Shown in pieces: positions 11,639 through 24,752 of a stretch of DNA of 64,000 nucleotides. The notes beneath the pieces are model-generated. The model did not search any database, was not told the DNA's origin, and worked only from the letters and a program-made list of their open reading frames with translations. Position 1 is the stretch's first letter, and each line of letters begins with the position of its first letter. The translations under genes and the position numbers were made by a program. Origin of the DNA: Coenobita brevimanus (Eukaryota; Arthropoda; Malacostraca; Decapoda; Coenobitidae); the NCBI GenBank assembly GCA_032717465.1, contig CM064653.1, forward strand, positions 32,951,809 through 33,015,808, written 5' to 3'.

Positions 11639-12411
11639 CTAAACAGCTACGTCTTTGTTGTTTTCAGACTTGACATTTTCATTCTTGAGAGGAAGTGGCA
11701 TCTCATAATGTTCTTCTTCTGGCTTGTATACTCCCTCTTTCATTTTTGTTATGAAAAGTTTGTCCTCATATGAGATGGGAACGTCATCTGTCTGTCTGTC
11801 ATTAAAGTCCATCTCAAACATTTTCTTGATTTGCTGTGGGTTAACAGCCTCGTTTACTTGAGTTGGAACAACTAGGAAGCTAACTTTCCCTGCATTATTG
11901 ATGACGACTTCTAGGGCCATAGTTCTGTGTACCTGTACAATGCCATCTTCTGTGTTTCTGTCGCCACAAAACTTTCCTTTATGCCCCATCCTAACTCTGT
12001 CCTTCTAGGAAAGGGATCGTTTTCATTTCCTGGGATCATTTCCTTTGGCTTCAGTGTTGTAGTACAGCTAAGACCTATGCTGAGACCAGTTTTTACATTA
12101 GAGTCATGTGGCATCAGTTTGTCTGCTATTCCTTTCAAATGTAGCCAGTTGGTTGCAGTCTCTGGCCTTGGTATCTAATCTCGTCTGGCATGCATTTGTT
12201 CTCAAGAGTATGTACAGGGAAGGAACACTTCTTTCTGTTCATAAACTCTCTTTACCACAAGCCCTTGTACTTTGGTACAAAAAACAGTATCTTCTTCCAT
12301 CACCGTAGCTAACTGAAGATGTACTTGTGGTCCTGTTGCTGTAACTTTGTCTAGAGTGGTCCCTTTAATAAAGCAAACGTCAGACTGATCATCTAATAAA
12401 GCATAAACCAA
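11639..12411 (-). pseudogene. BEL aspartic protease region (broken)
   Basis: Open blocks 12411-12202, 12138-11911 and 11989-11639 cover the retropepsin-like domain. VYALLDDQSDVCFI is the active-site region, with Asp-Asp-Gln-Ser in place of the canonical DTG, as is common in BEL. The LMPHDSNVKTGLSIGLSC and LGWGIKES blocks follow. The family cleaves the Gag-Pol precursor. Two frame interruptions separate the blocks. Confidence 0.8.
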
Positions 12412-12438
12412 GACTTTGTTTGACGCATCACTGCTTCG

Positions 12439-14515
12439 TTACAGCCACACTGGAACAATCATGCTGTGTGTATCTCCTACGAACGACCTGTTGATTTTAA
12501 TTCTATTTGAGACAGCATTCTCCTCAGTTGTCTTGGACTGTTGTGATTTCTCAGTTTCCTTCTCTTTGATTCTTTCAAGTATGGCTTCATGAAGAGATGT
12601 TGGATGACGTCTCTTACATACTGTACATACTTTCCTTCTTTTGCTGTTTTTCATGATATGTCCATACTTTAGACAACCCCTGCAGATATATGACTTCTGT
12701 ACATATTCTACCATTTCCTTATTGCTAAGCCCATTGAACCTTTTACATGTGTCCAGTTCAGGTTCTTCTTTGTAGTAGATACAATGCGGCCCTTTGATGT
12801 TTCGATTATTATCATCCTTGCCCTTTTGAGTCCTTTGTTTCTTGTAACCCTTGTCCCTTTGATCCTTTTGAGCCTCTGTTTCTTTCACTCCAGTTGTGTT
12901 GGCTACAAGACTTTTTACCCCAAATATGTTTGTTTCTGCTTTACCTTCCTTCTTTCCCTTTGAAACAGCTGTGTTATGCTTTTGACTCATTGCCATTACT
13001 GCACTATAGGATGAGATTGGATGACAAGCTTTCTTTGCCTCATCTGCTATGAATTGACGAAAGGCATAAAATGGAGGGTATTCTGCGCGTGTGGAGAACC
13101 AACTGTGGACTACTGAATTCCATCTATCAATTAAAGGTGGGGGTAACTTCTGTAAGATTTTGCTATTTTCTTGATGATCATTTAAAACATTAAGGAAATT
13201 TGTTGAGTTCATTATTGTCAAACAGTTCTGCAAGAAGTCAGATAATTTCTGTAGTGCTTGACCATCATTATTTGAGATCTTTGGCCACTCACTCAATTTT
13301 CTTCTATAAGCATTTGCCACTATGAACTCATTACCAAATCTATCTTTCAGTATACTTTTAGCCTTACTGAGAGCTTCTTTATTATGGATACACAGAAGTC
13401 CTCTAATAGCTTCTTTGGCTTCCCCATCAGTGTACCTTCCTAGGTAGAAAAGTTTCTCTGCCGGATTAGTGACACTCGACTCTATGAATATTTCAAAATT
13501 CTTTATCCAGGATGGAAATTCTAATAAATCTCCTTTGAAAATCACTGGCTCTGGACGAAGTAATTCACTTGTGTTTTTGGATGACAAAATATCTACCACA
13601 CTTTTTAATATATTCACGACCACTGACTGACTTGGTGTATCATGCTTACCTGATGCCTGTGACTGGTTTAATTCTGATTCTGGTTCAGAACTCTTAGCAT
13701 GTGGGTTAAGCTTTGGACTCACCTGCAAGAAAGTCTGATTTAGTTTGGACATTTCTGTCTAATTCACCCATGGCAGAAACAGATGAATCTTTGACAGTCA
13801 CTTTCGATTCTGATATGCTAGGTTTGATTTTCTCACCTTCTCTCAGTCCTTGTGATTCAAAGAATTTTTGAAGATGCTGTTCTTTGCTATCTAGTTCATC
13901 ATCACCCTCAGGCAAATCTAAAGGAACTCCATTGAATTTACATTTAGCTCAGCTTGAGTAGCGGCCAGATCTTTATTCAAAACTAATCGTTTATACTCAT
14001 GTTCCTTTTCTTGCTTGAGCTTCTGATACTCTATTTACCTTTCTTGCAAGAATTTTTGATGTTCTGTTTCCATTTCTTGAAACTGCTGCTAAACTTTCAG
14101 CCTAGCTAATTTAGCGTTTAACTGTTCTCTCCTTGAGGTGCTTGAATAAGATCTACTAGTGCAGTGAGAGTGCCTTGAAGCTTTACTACATTGTGACCTA
14201 ACAGACTGTGAGTACTTGGAAGCTATACTACTTTTTGACCTAGCTGACTGTGAGCCCTTGGAAGCTGTACTTACTGATTGTGTGTTCTGCATCAATTCAT
14301 TCATATTTGTTGTCAATTCTCCTTATACAGGTGGTGTGCACTTTCTTTTCTTCCATTAACTCCTGTGACAATTTTACTTGTAAGCTTGGATCTGCTTCCA
14401 TTAGCTTATGAAATGCATTTATTACTTCTTTAAACTGCACCTCTCCTGCATTTGTGTGATCGTTAAGCTGATCCAAACTTACATCATTCATACCTGACAA
14501 TATTTCATTTACCAC
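12439..14515 (-). pseudogene. BEL Gag (broken)
   Basis: The best block, 13752-12439 (437 codons), holds the BEL Gag core (VIFKGDLLEFPSWIKNFE, NPAEKLFYLGRYTDGEAKEA, the DUF1759-type domain). A cysteine-rich end follows: CRGCLKYGHIMKN, where the last knuckle Cys is now Asn, then CTVCKRRHPTSLH. N-terminal pieces lie at 13706-13915, 14089-14316 (serine-rich, basic) and 14297-14515. Gag forms the particle shell and binds RNA. Frame breaks between pieces make it a pseudogene. Confidence 0.88.
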
Positions 14516-15639
14516 TTTTGTCCATGCTTGCCTTGATGATGCTAACCTCTTTGAACACTGTGTTATTTGGTACGGTACTCATACCCTTTCTGTGTTATAG
14601 ACCTTTGTCAGGTACTTTTTGTTGGAACTTCGTAGCCGCCATTTATATATATGTAACTCTTTAGTCTTGTAATAGGTAAGTCTTGGGTTTTGGTTAAAGT
14701 TATTTTGGTAATTGAATAGCTGGAGGAGTTGATCTTGATTTATTATCTTCAAATAAAGTCTAAGTTGAGCAGCGTATGTATTACACAGGGGCTTAATTTA
14801 CCAACTAAGTCTAGTCGGACTCCTCCTCTTATTTGATCTTTCCACTACCTGCCGGTTGTGTGGCTAGCCCCTTTCTGAGCTCTGGTTCCTACATTCTCGT
14901 TTACCAGGGGTCGTGTCACGTGGGCTATACTGTTGTTGAAGCTTCTAGAACACTGTAGGTCTGTTTACATGTACTGTTTCGGATGCACGTCCAGCATTCC
15001 TTCACATAAGAGTTGCAAGCCCGTTTCCCTTCACTCGATTTTCGCTGACACTTTCTAGCTCATCCCCTGGCTTGGTGCTTCTATCTGTCTATCTATCTAT
15101 ATCTATCTATCTATCTGTCTATGAGTTGTATTATTATAATATGGAGCCCTGACACTCGTCACTTCCTCATTTGCCTCAGTAGACTGGAGTCATTTACGGC
15201 CTCCTCATTTGCCTCAGTTAACTGGGGCAGGTCACTCACCTCTTGTTCGGTAGAACTCATTTTGCTACTATTATTATACTGTACCCAATATGAACTCAAG
15301 ACTAACATTAAATGTATGCTTATCTGTAGTCGAAAGTTCTCTCTGGCTGTAGGTGAAGGTTGGAAAAAGAAGAGTTTTCAGTGGTGTGCACAGACTAGTC
15401 CTGTAGTGTCAGCAATTGCACGTAGAAGTTCTAAAAGTCACTGTCAGGCAACCAGGAGTGTTTTATTCTGCATCTGAGATTGGCATAATCATCAGGGAAA
15501 TCTTTGGCACTTATCTGCTGCTTTAGCCTATTGCAGGAATTCTTGAGGTCCCCTCATTCTTTGTTCATACTGCATGCCTTCATGTGTTGCTAGCTTGCAA
15601 TTTTTATGGACCGCGTTGTACAATGAGGGCGAGTTGTTC
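14516..15639 (-). other. BEL leader between 5' LTR and Gag
   Basis: About 1.1 kb without a coding signal. It contains a (TCTA)n microsatellite at about 15081-15121. I found no convincing tRNA primer-binding site just inside the LTR. The sequence at the LTR edge reads GAACAACTCGCCC in the sense direction. Confidence 0.6.
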
Positions 15640-16172
15640 TGTCTCAGAGGGCCAAGGCAGAATGGGGCTTTACAGGGAAATTACCAGGATTCTTTCTTGA
15701 CATTTTATTTCTTCTGTTACATCTTGAAATTCTGTTCAATCCCAGTCATTCCCGTAAAACTGAAAAGTAATAATTTCTTTGTCTAAGAAGCAAACTCAAA
15801 TATTAACCTCTTATTTTTGCATAATATCGGTAATCAAACATGTTAGGTCTTCTTTAGTTATGTCTTAGCATTATGATACATCATTCACATATTGTACTAC
15901 AAGCATACATGTAACAGAATTTTATAGATATATTGAAATATGATACTGTACCTCGGTCACCTCTCAGCTTGGCCCCTAAGTCCCTGGTAGTGACGAGGTG
16001 GCCGTTCGCATAGGGCAAATCAGCACATATCTGGATTTGTTTACAAACTGCGAACGATTGAAGTGACACCTTTTGCACAGTGTTACTAAACTACAAATGA
16101 AGATACAGTTCTTAACATCAATATATTGAGTATACATATCATAGCATGCCCATAATGAATATGACATTTATA
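15640..16172 (-). repeat. BEL 5' LTR (533 bp, uninterrupted)
   Basis: It runs from TGTCTCAGAGGGCC to GACATTTATA on the plus strand, matching 5406-8215 apart from the LINE. The outer edge is followed directly by AATGT (16173-16177). Confidence 0.9.
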
Positions 16173-16177
16173 AATGT
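16173..16177. repeat. BEL target-site duplication, right (AATGT)
   Basis: Perfect partner of 5401-5405. Confidence 0.85.
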
Positions 16178-16684
16178 TGCTCTTCACATCAATAACAAGA
16201 CTTTCTTCCCTCCCCTCATTCAGAGTGCATTTCACATAGATTCTCATCATGCTCCACAACCGCCACTTCCGGTGACGCACTTGCACGGAGAAGACACCTA
16301 CTTCTTACGCCACGATTTCCTTAAGAAGAAAAAGGCAGAATAAATATACTCGTACCTCTGAAATTATCCTTTTCTTCTCAGTACTCGCCTCACAAATGCA
16401 TGAACCCTGTCATGGCCGGAACAACTTTAGCATTGTATTCCAGCTAACCGCAGACGATTATATAATGCTGACAATAAGCATAGGAGTCTGAGAAAGTTAA
16501 TACTTCGTACCTCACGATTTCTTGTAAGATAAAAGAAAAAAATAATGGAAGAATAACCAAAGATGGTGGATAACTGGTATTGTGATGTACTGTTGAACTG
16601 GAGCAAAATAATTAACTCTCTCTCTCTCTCTCTCTCTCTCTTTCCAGTGGAAGATTCGTGATCCCATATTTCATCGAAAAACGC

Positions 16685-16685
<1 letters not shown>

Positions 16686-16757
<72 letters not shown>

Positions 16758-16886
16758 ATAATTCCATAACATTCCACTGAGCAACACGACAAGAGGCTGC
16801 CCAGTGGCCACGCCACACAATCCAGTCACACACCTTTACACCGAGTAGTCACTGAGTCTCCTTGGATTAGACAATAATGTCTCAGA

Positions 16887-16972
<86 letters not shown>
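16686..16972. repeat. Two long (CA)n microsatellites
   Basis: (CA)35 at 16686-16755 and about (CA)41 at 16890-16972, separated by about 130 bp of unique sequence. Confidence 0.97.
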
Positions 16973-16974
<2 letters not shown>

Positions 16975-17413
16975 TCGACCCAGCCCAAGTTAGATCAGAT
17001 AAAAAGCAATGCCATGTCGTAAATTTGAAGGGTGAGTCGCGGGTTTGATTGTCCACACGTCGCCTTGATACTGGTCGCTGGGTGTGTGTGCGTGGGGGTA
17101 GGTTGGTTGGGGGGGGGGCAATATGAGATCTTGTGTCACGCTTACATCACGTCATCATCATCATCATCATCAACATTATCACTGTCACATTAGTATCACC
17201 ACCATTTCGCAGTTATTCTCATCGTCGTCATCGTCACCATATTTTCCGCTGAAGAAAATTTGGGTGGGACTCAATGAAGGTTTATTATAGCAAGTTCACT
17301 AAGACGATGTTTTTAAGGTTTCATTTTTGTCACCATCAGACAACTGTATTTAAATAAGGATACACCTCTTGTAAAGGAGTAAAAACTGTCTCTGTTTTTC
17401 CCTTCAGTGAGAG

Positions 17414-17415
<2 letters not shown>

Positions 17416-17492
<77 letters not shown>
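17416..17492. repeat. (CT)n microsatellite
   Basis: Uninterrupted CT repeats of about 77 bp. Confidence 0.97.
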
Positions 17493-17494
<2 letters not shown>

Positions 17495-18572
17495 GATTTC
17501 CTTATTCCCCCAACGGCTTCTCTCTGGATTCGCCTTCCCAAATTACTTTCCCCCGCATTAGTTCAAGTCTGTTTCAGATTTTCTATGACTGGAGGACATC
17601 TGCGTATGTTTTTTTTTTTTTTTGTCTATATTTAATTTATTTCTCTTTCCTCTGTTCATCATCCGTTCAAAAATATAATGTTGAACCTTCTGGAGAATAG
17701 ATTAACATTCGTAACATGCAATGATCTTCATTTTATTCGTACTACAATAATTACTTTTCTGTTTTATTCAAGATACCTTAAACGATTATTTTATTTTATT
17801 ATTCTATTCTGTTAATGATCTTTGCAGCTTAGGAAGAACGGGTATGGGTTAAACTAATATCCTCTTCTAAATCTTTTACCTGTAACTTAATTAGCTCTCA
17901 GGTAATTCCCAAAATGTTATCAGACTACCTTTGAAAAGATTTTTTTTCAATAAGCTGAAGTTCTTTTCTATTAACTGGCTTTTTTCAACAGTTAGATTAC
18001 CAACATTCCACCAGACACTGCCATGTCTCAACAAGAGAGAGACAGACAGACAGACAGACAGAGACAAGAGAGAAATTTTCCCGTTCTAGGTCATCTTAAC
18101 AAGCAAATCCTAGTTCATATACTCAACTGAACTTTGACTGTAGGGTTAAGAGGTCACCAGGACTGTGACCGAAGTTCTTATCAGTAGGTTGATTTGATTA
18201 GAAGGTGAGTTGGCAGGTCACAATATGCAATATACGTGATGTGTTGTCTGATTCAGTAGCTGTTGAAAAACTTGAAGACCTCGTTATATTTCAGGAGAAA
18301 GTTCCAAGATTAGTAGCTTTCTCAGGCAGCCAGTACTGTAATACAGAGATAATGGGTTAATGAGCTTCACGGGTACCAGCGGCACATCGTCAATATTTAT
18401 TTATATTTACTACGGACTTGTATTGCAAGATGTGGCATGGAAAGGAAACATAAAACGAGTATTTTGGTTTACTGAATTATATTGTATAACTGCTGTATAA
18501 ATCTCCCAATTAATAAAGCCGAAGAAGAGATCAGTATAAAATAGCTGGCTTTGTCTCTTGAAGTAATGCAAC

Positions 18573-18613
<41 letters not shown>

Positions 18614-18703
18614 CGTATGAGTACGAATGAGGCTTGGGTGGAGTAACACATATGATCTTGACCTAGGCACTAATATCAGGAAAAACTGGAAGCGACGTAT
18701 GTG

Positions 18704-18740
18704 CATAAAACCCGCGAACAAGACCCAAAAGAGGTTAGTG
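18704..18740 (+). promoter_or_regulatory. Possible core promoter of the pentraxin gene
   Basis: A TATA-like CATAAAA (18704-18710) lies about 32 bp before an initiator-like TTAGTG (18735-18740). That leaves a 5' leader of about 60 nt before the ATG at 18798. The spacing suits a TATA-Inr promoter, but both elements are imperfect. Confidence 0.35.
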
Positions 18741-18797
18741 TCCGCCCAGACTTCGTGGGGTTCGTACGCTCTGTCACTCCCACCCCCCCTTGTCGAG

Positions 18798-18941
18798 ATG
18801 AGTGTGGTGAACGCCGCTGTGGTGGTGATGGTGATGATGATGGTGGTGATGGGGGCCAGAGCACAGATGACGTTACAACATCATCATCACGGCCAGCAAG
18901 TGTTCTATCCTAAGCCTTGTACGGAGAACAGGCTGCATAAG
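18798..18941 (+). CDS. Pentraxin-like gene, exon 1
   Basis: 48 codons from the ATG. It encodes the signal peptide (MSVVNAAVVVMVMMMVVMGA, then RAQ) and HHHHGQQVFYPKPCTENRLHK. It ends in phase 0 at AAG|GTGAGA. The ATG was chosen because the hydrophobic leader starts there; the open frame upstream is unrelated. Confidence 0.8.
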
Positions 18942-19007
18942 GTGAGATAGGTATGGTATTTAACATGAGAGAGAGAGAGAGAGAGAGTTGCGCTTTAAAC
19001 AACCTCA

Positions 19008-19040
<33 letters not shown>

Positions 19041-22000
19041 TCATCCATTTATTTTCCCCTCTTGTACGTAAGTCTCACCCTCTTACATTGACGCAATTAC
19101 CAAGTTCATTTTTATTTCCTACCGAGGCCAACTGGGGAGGAAAAAAAAAATATTGGAACACTGATAACGCCTTCAGTTCGGTGACTTCTTGTTTGGTTCC
19201 AGTCTTGCTCTTTCCTGACGATTTTATTCAGCTTTTGGAACTGTTAGGGGGTTGATATGGCCTTCAGAAACCCCCACAGTACCGGCAAGTTTTCCAGACT
19301 GAATATAATCGTCTGGAAGTAGCAAGAAGAGACTAAAGAATATACGCCACGGGATGCAAAAGTTAAGGATCTCAGAGAACATGTTTTTTTCTTTACATAT
19401 CTATCTGCCACCTGATTCTTTTGTTTAGCCTTCATTTTAGAGGAGTGATGGAGGCTGTTCTTATCCCTTTCACTCCGACAGAAGCTCCCAAGGTAAAAAT
19501 AAAAATAAAATAGTGTTGAGGTAACGCGAAATAAATATAAATGACGTCCTCGGAGGGAAAGGCTCAGTGTTGGGAGCCCTGCACACTAATGTTATAAGAA
19601 TACTTCGAATTTCAGGAAAGGAGTGAAAAGAAAGGAGAGGATGAGAAGAGAATGAGAGAATGATTGCATGAAAAGGAGAGTAGAACGAAGTCATGAATAA
19701 AACAGAATAAAGGGGGAAAATCATGGGAAGAGGAGAAAATAGAGGCTGGATGAGAGTAAGGTCGAGGAAGAGATGAATTTGAGAGAGAGGATAAAATGGA
19801 AGGAGGGAGAAGAGAATATGATGGAAAGTATGCGTGAGGAAAAAGAGCAGAGTGACGAACTATGAAGAACAGAAAAACCAGGCAATATGAGGCGTGGGGA
19901 AGAGAGAGAGAAAGGGAGAATAAATGAGAGGAAATCCGAAATGGGATGAAAATAAGATTGAAGAATACACGAGAGGTGAAGAGGGAAGAGGCGTGGGAAA
20001 AGCATGAAAGAGGAGAATAAGGAGAGGGAGACTGAGAAAGAGAGAGAAGATAGAGAAGTATTCACTGGAGAGAAACTTGCAGCGACAGGAGGTAATATGA
20101 GCAATAAACTATGATAAGAGGACGTTGGCAGCTTTTTATTGTTTATTTATTTTTATTGTTTTTTTTTATCTGTCGTCACCCTTGGCGTCCTGGAGTAGTG
20201 GTTGGCAGTTGATATGAGAATGGAAGATAGTAAGAATGAGTGGGAGTGAGAAAGTGGGTGAAAATTCGTGAGCTTGTGTGAGAGGGAGTAGATGCGAGGT
20301 AGTGAGAGTAAGAGAGAGTGAGTAGAGAGAGTGAGTAGAGAGAGTTAGTGCGTGTGAGTAGATGAGAGTTAGTGAGAAAGTGTGAGGGTGAGAGAGTAGG
20401 TGAGAGTTAGTGAGGGTGTGAGGGTATGCGAGAGTGGGAGTGTGATACTATGAGTGGATGTGTGAAATAGTTTGTCATTTGACTTTAGTTAGTCATTTAT
20501 ATTTAGCCTGTGTATAAAACCGAATCAAACTGTTTATAACTGCTCTTCCCAAAATGTAACTTAGCATCAAGAGTTATCAATCTGTTTGCCATTTACGTTT
20601 CAGCTCTACTTCAACCAGAGCGGCTACGTGCAGTACACCCATTACGTAGCCAAGATACCCTCACTCTCAGCCTTCACAATGCATTTCTGGTTCATCCTAC
20701 GCACAACCCACCGCACCGCCACATTCTTCAACTATGGATGTGAGTCATATGGTGGAGGATAATACACCATTCTTCTCTGTAAACTTTTATGTGACTTTAC
20801 AGTGAGTTGATCAGAACTGTACTGTTTATTCCAAATTATGTCCGACCAGAGCAAGAGAAATCAATTAAAAGAGAACACAAGAAGAATGGGGAGAGGAGAG
20901 GAGAGGAGAAGAAAGGAGACGAGACGAGACAAAGTATGAGGGGATAAGAGTGAGAGTTAATATAAGTGAGGGTTGGGAGGGAGAAGAAAGGATAAGGGAA
21001 AGGAGAGTGAGGGAAAATCTGAGATGGGTTGTCAAAGGTAAGGGTATGAGAAATGAAAATGTGAGATTGAGGATAATGAGAGAGGTGGAAGTGAGAAATA
21101 AAACAGGGAATGTAGGAAGTAAGGAAAAGAAACGATAGACTGAAGGTGAAGAGAAGATGAAACTTACTTTCTCAACAGTGAATGTGAGGAGTGAGGAAGG
21201 GAGTGGGAATTGAAAAAAGTGAAAGTGGAAGCGAGAAAAGGAAAAGGTGAATGGGAGACGCGGGACAAAAAATGGAAACAAACGGATGTCCTCTACCATA
21301 ACCTTTTAAGGTGTATAAGGTTCTCTCAGGTGACGAAAATCGTCCGGCGGTACCCACAGTAAAATCTTAACACGTATTCAAACTGTTGTGTTTTGTTGCT
21401 GCATTTCGATGGCGTGTTTTGTGGTTTATTCATGATGTCTCCAGACGATTTAACTCAGCGAAGGTCTAATAACTACTCGTGATGGCATTAAGGAAGACTG
21501 TACTAATTCTTCCATTCCGAACAGTCTGTGCTGAGTCGAATAATATCGTCAGGGGATAACCAGAATTAAATGCAGAAGATGTGTCTAGGTTGAAGGGATT
21601 AGATGTTAGTGCCAGTGCAACAAAGAGGAGTTAGGGGTTGGGGGAGGGAAGGAAGGAAATGAAAAAGGAGGCAGTAAAGTGAGGGAATGAGCGTGTAGGA
21701 GGATGAGGGAGTGAGTAAAAAGAGTAATACCCTGATAACGGGGAGGGGAAACGAGGTTATGAAGGAAAAGTTATGGGGTGCAGGGAGGTAACGATAGAAT
21801 GAGATAAGGAGGGGAGAGCCAGTGAAAGAGGGAAGCAGGAAGAAAAAGCGTTTAAGAAGATGAGAACTGACTGGAAAATGGAGGAAATTAGAATGGTAAA
21901 GGAGAAGGGTTTAGGTAAGAAGCTTGAGATAGCGACGTGAATGGAAGGGAACTGAATAAAAGGACGAATGAGGAGAGGATGGTATAAGTGAATGAAGACC

Positions 22001-24087
22001 TGCCAAAAAAAAATTAATAAATAAATGAATTAAAGGAATTATGTGTATCAGGAGAGTCATTAAAGGAAACAGTGTTATAATGATGAAAGGGAACTAAGAT
22101 GCAGGTGAGGGAGGGAGAGAAGCGTGGGCAAGGGGAGAGGAGAAAGGAGGAGAAGGAAGATACAAAGGAAAGGCTCAGGATACAAAGGACAGTCGATAAG
22201 CAGAGTGATATTTCGAGAGAAAGAAAGGAACAAGATGAGATAACAGAATTATTATGCACAAGAGAGAAGAGAGGAGGGGAAAACTGAGGAAAGGGAAGGG
22301 GACGAATGAAGGGGGATGAGAAGATGGCGAAAATGAGTGGAAGGGAAGAGGAGGAGGAGAGAACGTGAAGGGAATGAACGTTAATCCTCTTACGGTCTCG
22401 CCAGCTCCGCCATTCCGTTCTGACACCAGACGATGTTATTCAGCTAAGAGTGAGCCATAGGAGCCTGAGAGGTAGCCTAATACTGTCACCATTAACTCAT
22501 GATGGGGACATGCCTAACATTCTGTTCCAGCTGACACCAGACAATTTTATTCAACTGTGAGTGAGTTATAGGAGCCTGAGAGATAAGGAAGGGTTTAGGA
22601 AAGGGAAGATAAGAGGACAGAGTGGAAACACGTGAGAATGAGGAGAAAAAGATCTCGGAGGAAACGTGAGAAAAACTAAACCAAAGAGAAGATGGGTAAA
22701 GGGGTTGTGACGGAGGGAGAAGAGAGGACGGTGAGCAAAGGAACAGAGAGGGAGAGAGGACGAGGAATGGAGAAAGCGAGAATGAGGACAAGAAGAGAAA
22801 GGAAAGGGAAGGAGGGGGAAAGAGGATGAGAGTAGGAGAAAAAGGGGGGGGGAGGAAAAAACATAGAAGAGAAGAAAGGAACGATTGAAGAGAAAAGGTT
22901 GGAACTGAATGAATGAATGGGAAATGAGAGTGTAGACAAACGAAGATTAGGAAAAGAGAAAGACAGTAGGCGTAGAGAGAGGAAAAAGAGAAAGTGGAAG
23001 TAGACAGAGGAAAGAGGGAAAAAAAGAGGATGAGTAAGTGTTAAGAGTACAGTGGAGAGAGAGAGAAAGACGGAAGTGAGTCAAAGATCAAGAGCTTAAT
23101 ACTTCAATACTTTTCCACAGCATTGTCTCTTTCTCATCAGTATCACACCCACCTGTTCAATACCTCTATCTCTTCAGTGTGTCCATCTGTTCTTTGCCAC
23201 GACGTGTTCAGTGTTTACACTTGTTCCTTATTTCCACCTGCTCTGTATCTCCATCTGGTCTGTCCCTTGATATGTTCTGTGCCTCCACCTTTTCTGTGCC
23301 TCCCTCCACCTGTTCTGTGTCTCCCTCCACCTGTTCTGTGCTTCCCTTCACTTGTTCTGTGCCTCCCTCCACCTGTTCTGTTCCTCTCTCCACCTGTTTT
23401 GTGCATCCCTTCACCTGTTCTGTACCTCCCTCCACTTGTTCTGTGCCTCCCTCCACCTGTTCTGTACCTCCCTCCACCTGTTCTCTGCCTCCCTCCACCT
23501 GTTCTCTGCCTCCCTCCATTTGTTCTCTGCCTCCCTCCACCTGTTCTCTGCCTCCCTCCATTTGTTCTATGCCTCCCTCCCCCGTTCTGTGATTTTGCCC
23601 ATATTCTTCCTCCATTTTGCCTCTACCAAAGAGTTTTATGCACCTCTTCCTGCACCTTTGCTTCACCTACTGTACCTCATCCTCTTCCTCCTTTTCTGCC
23701 TTGACCCCTTCTCCACCCTTTTTTCCTCTTTCTTCATTGCTTCTTCCTCCTCCATATTAGTGCTTCTCTACCAGACTTCTTCCTTCTCTTCTATTTTCCT
23801 TCTCATTCGCTTCTCCCTCTACATCTGCCACCTCCATCTGTCCCCTTCTTCCATTTCATTCCTTCTCATTTTCTTCCTGTTTCTTTCTCTTCCTCCTCCG
23901 TCTCCACCTTTCCCCAGCCACCGTCCGTTCTCCGTCACTTCTTCCCCTTCCACTTCCTCTTCCCCTTCCACCTCCTCTTCCCGCACCCGCTCGTCGTGTT
24001 GTTATGATACCCGAAAGTGTGCCAAGCAGATCAGGGAAAATCCACTTCCCTTTTGCGTTACTGACACAGATTACGTTTTTCTATTTT

Positions 24088-24145
<58 letters not shown>

Positions 24146-24670
24146 CGTGCGTTCGTGCGTGTGCGTGCTTGCGAATCTGCTTCATATAAATCACATTTTT
24201 TTAAATCGCATTGTTACAAACTCAGCTCATACTTTCATCATTAACAATAGTTTCCGTACTACGACAAATCAGCCTCACTATTGTTATAATAATGGTTTGA
24301 TCTCCAGCTGATAAACGACACTCATTCTGTTTTTTTGTTACCCACAATGTTTCAGCTTATTTTTCTCTCACTACACGCTGAGGCACTAAATTTTTGGTCT
24401 CTTTCTTTCATGAAATCGTCTTTATCTATGTTTGCACCAGTCAGCTTCATTACCTGTCTCCGCCCCGGAGGGGGTCGGAGACGGGTATCGTTTTCACTAG
24501 GTTTTCTGTTTGTTTGTTTGTCTGTCTGTCTGTCTGATAACAACTTTACGCGAGACCTACTGGTGCGATTTTGACTAAAATTACAAGATTGATGGGCTAT
24601 GATCTTTTTATCACCTAATTAAATTTTGGACCAAGGCCCAGGCTGTAGGCCCCCCCCCCAATATATATAT

Positions 24671-24752
<82 letters not shown>

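Larger units (their letters stand above)
5406..16172 (-). mobile_element. BEL/Pao LTR retrotransposon, decayed, with nested LINE
   Basis: This is a complete but inactive element read on the minus strand. The 5' LTR is 15640-16172 and the 3' LTR is 5406-8215 (interrupted by a LINE). Both have TG...CA-type ends on the plus strand (TGYCTCAG ... GACATTTAYA) and are bounded by the 5-bp TSD AATGT. Internal order in the sense direction is leader, Gag with zinc knuckles, aspartic protease, reverse transcriptase with YVDD, RNase H, integrase (D, D, E visible), and a C-terminal domain of the BEL type. The LTRs differ at roughly one base in twenty by eye. A polypurine stretch (GAGAGGAG, minus strand) abuts the 3' LTR at about 8218-8226. 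Every ORF block is cut by stops or frameshifts. Confidence 0.93.
16178..18700. other. Upstream flank of the pentraxin gene, simple repeats only
   Basis: No exon seen. It contains foldback-repeat arms at 16428-16495 (CCAGCTAACCGCAGACGATT, ATAGGAGTCTGAG) and 17322-17372, and (CA)n tracts at 16686-16755 and 16890-16972. It also contains (CT)n at 17416-17492 and (GA)n at 18575-18610. Confidence 0.6.

Noticed and set aside
19721..22939. Many minus-strand frames rich in Ser, Phe, Leu
   Set aside because: Shadows of GA-rich tracts, where stop codons are rare on the complementary strand.
23123..24311. Frames of 137-319 codons rich in Leu, Pro, Cys
   Set aside because: Produced by the 21-bp minisatellite and adjacent pyrimidine-rich sequence within an intron; period-7 low complexity and no splice or start context.
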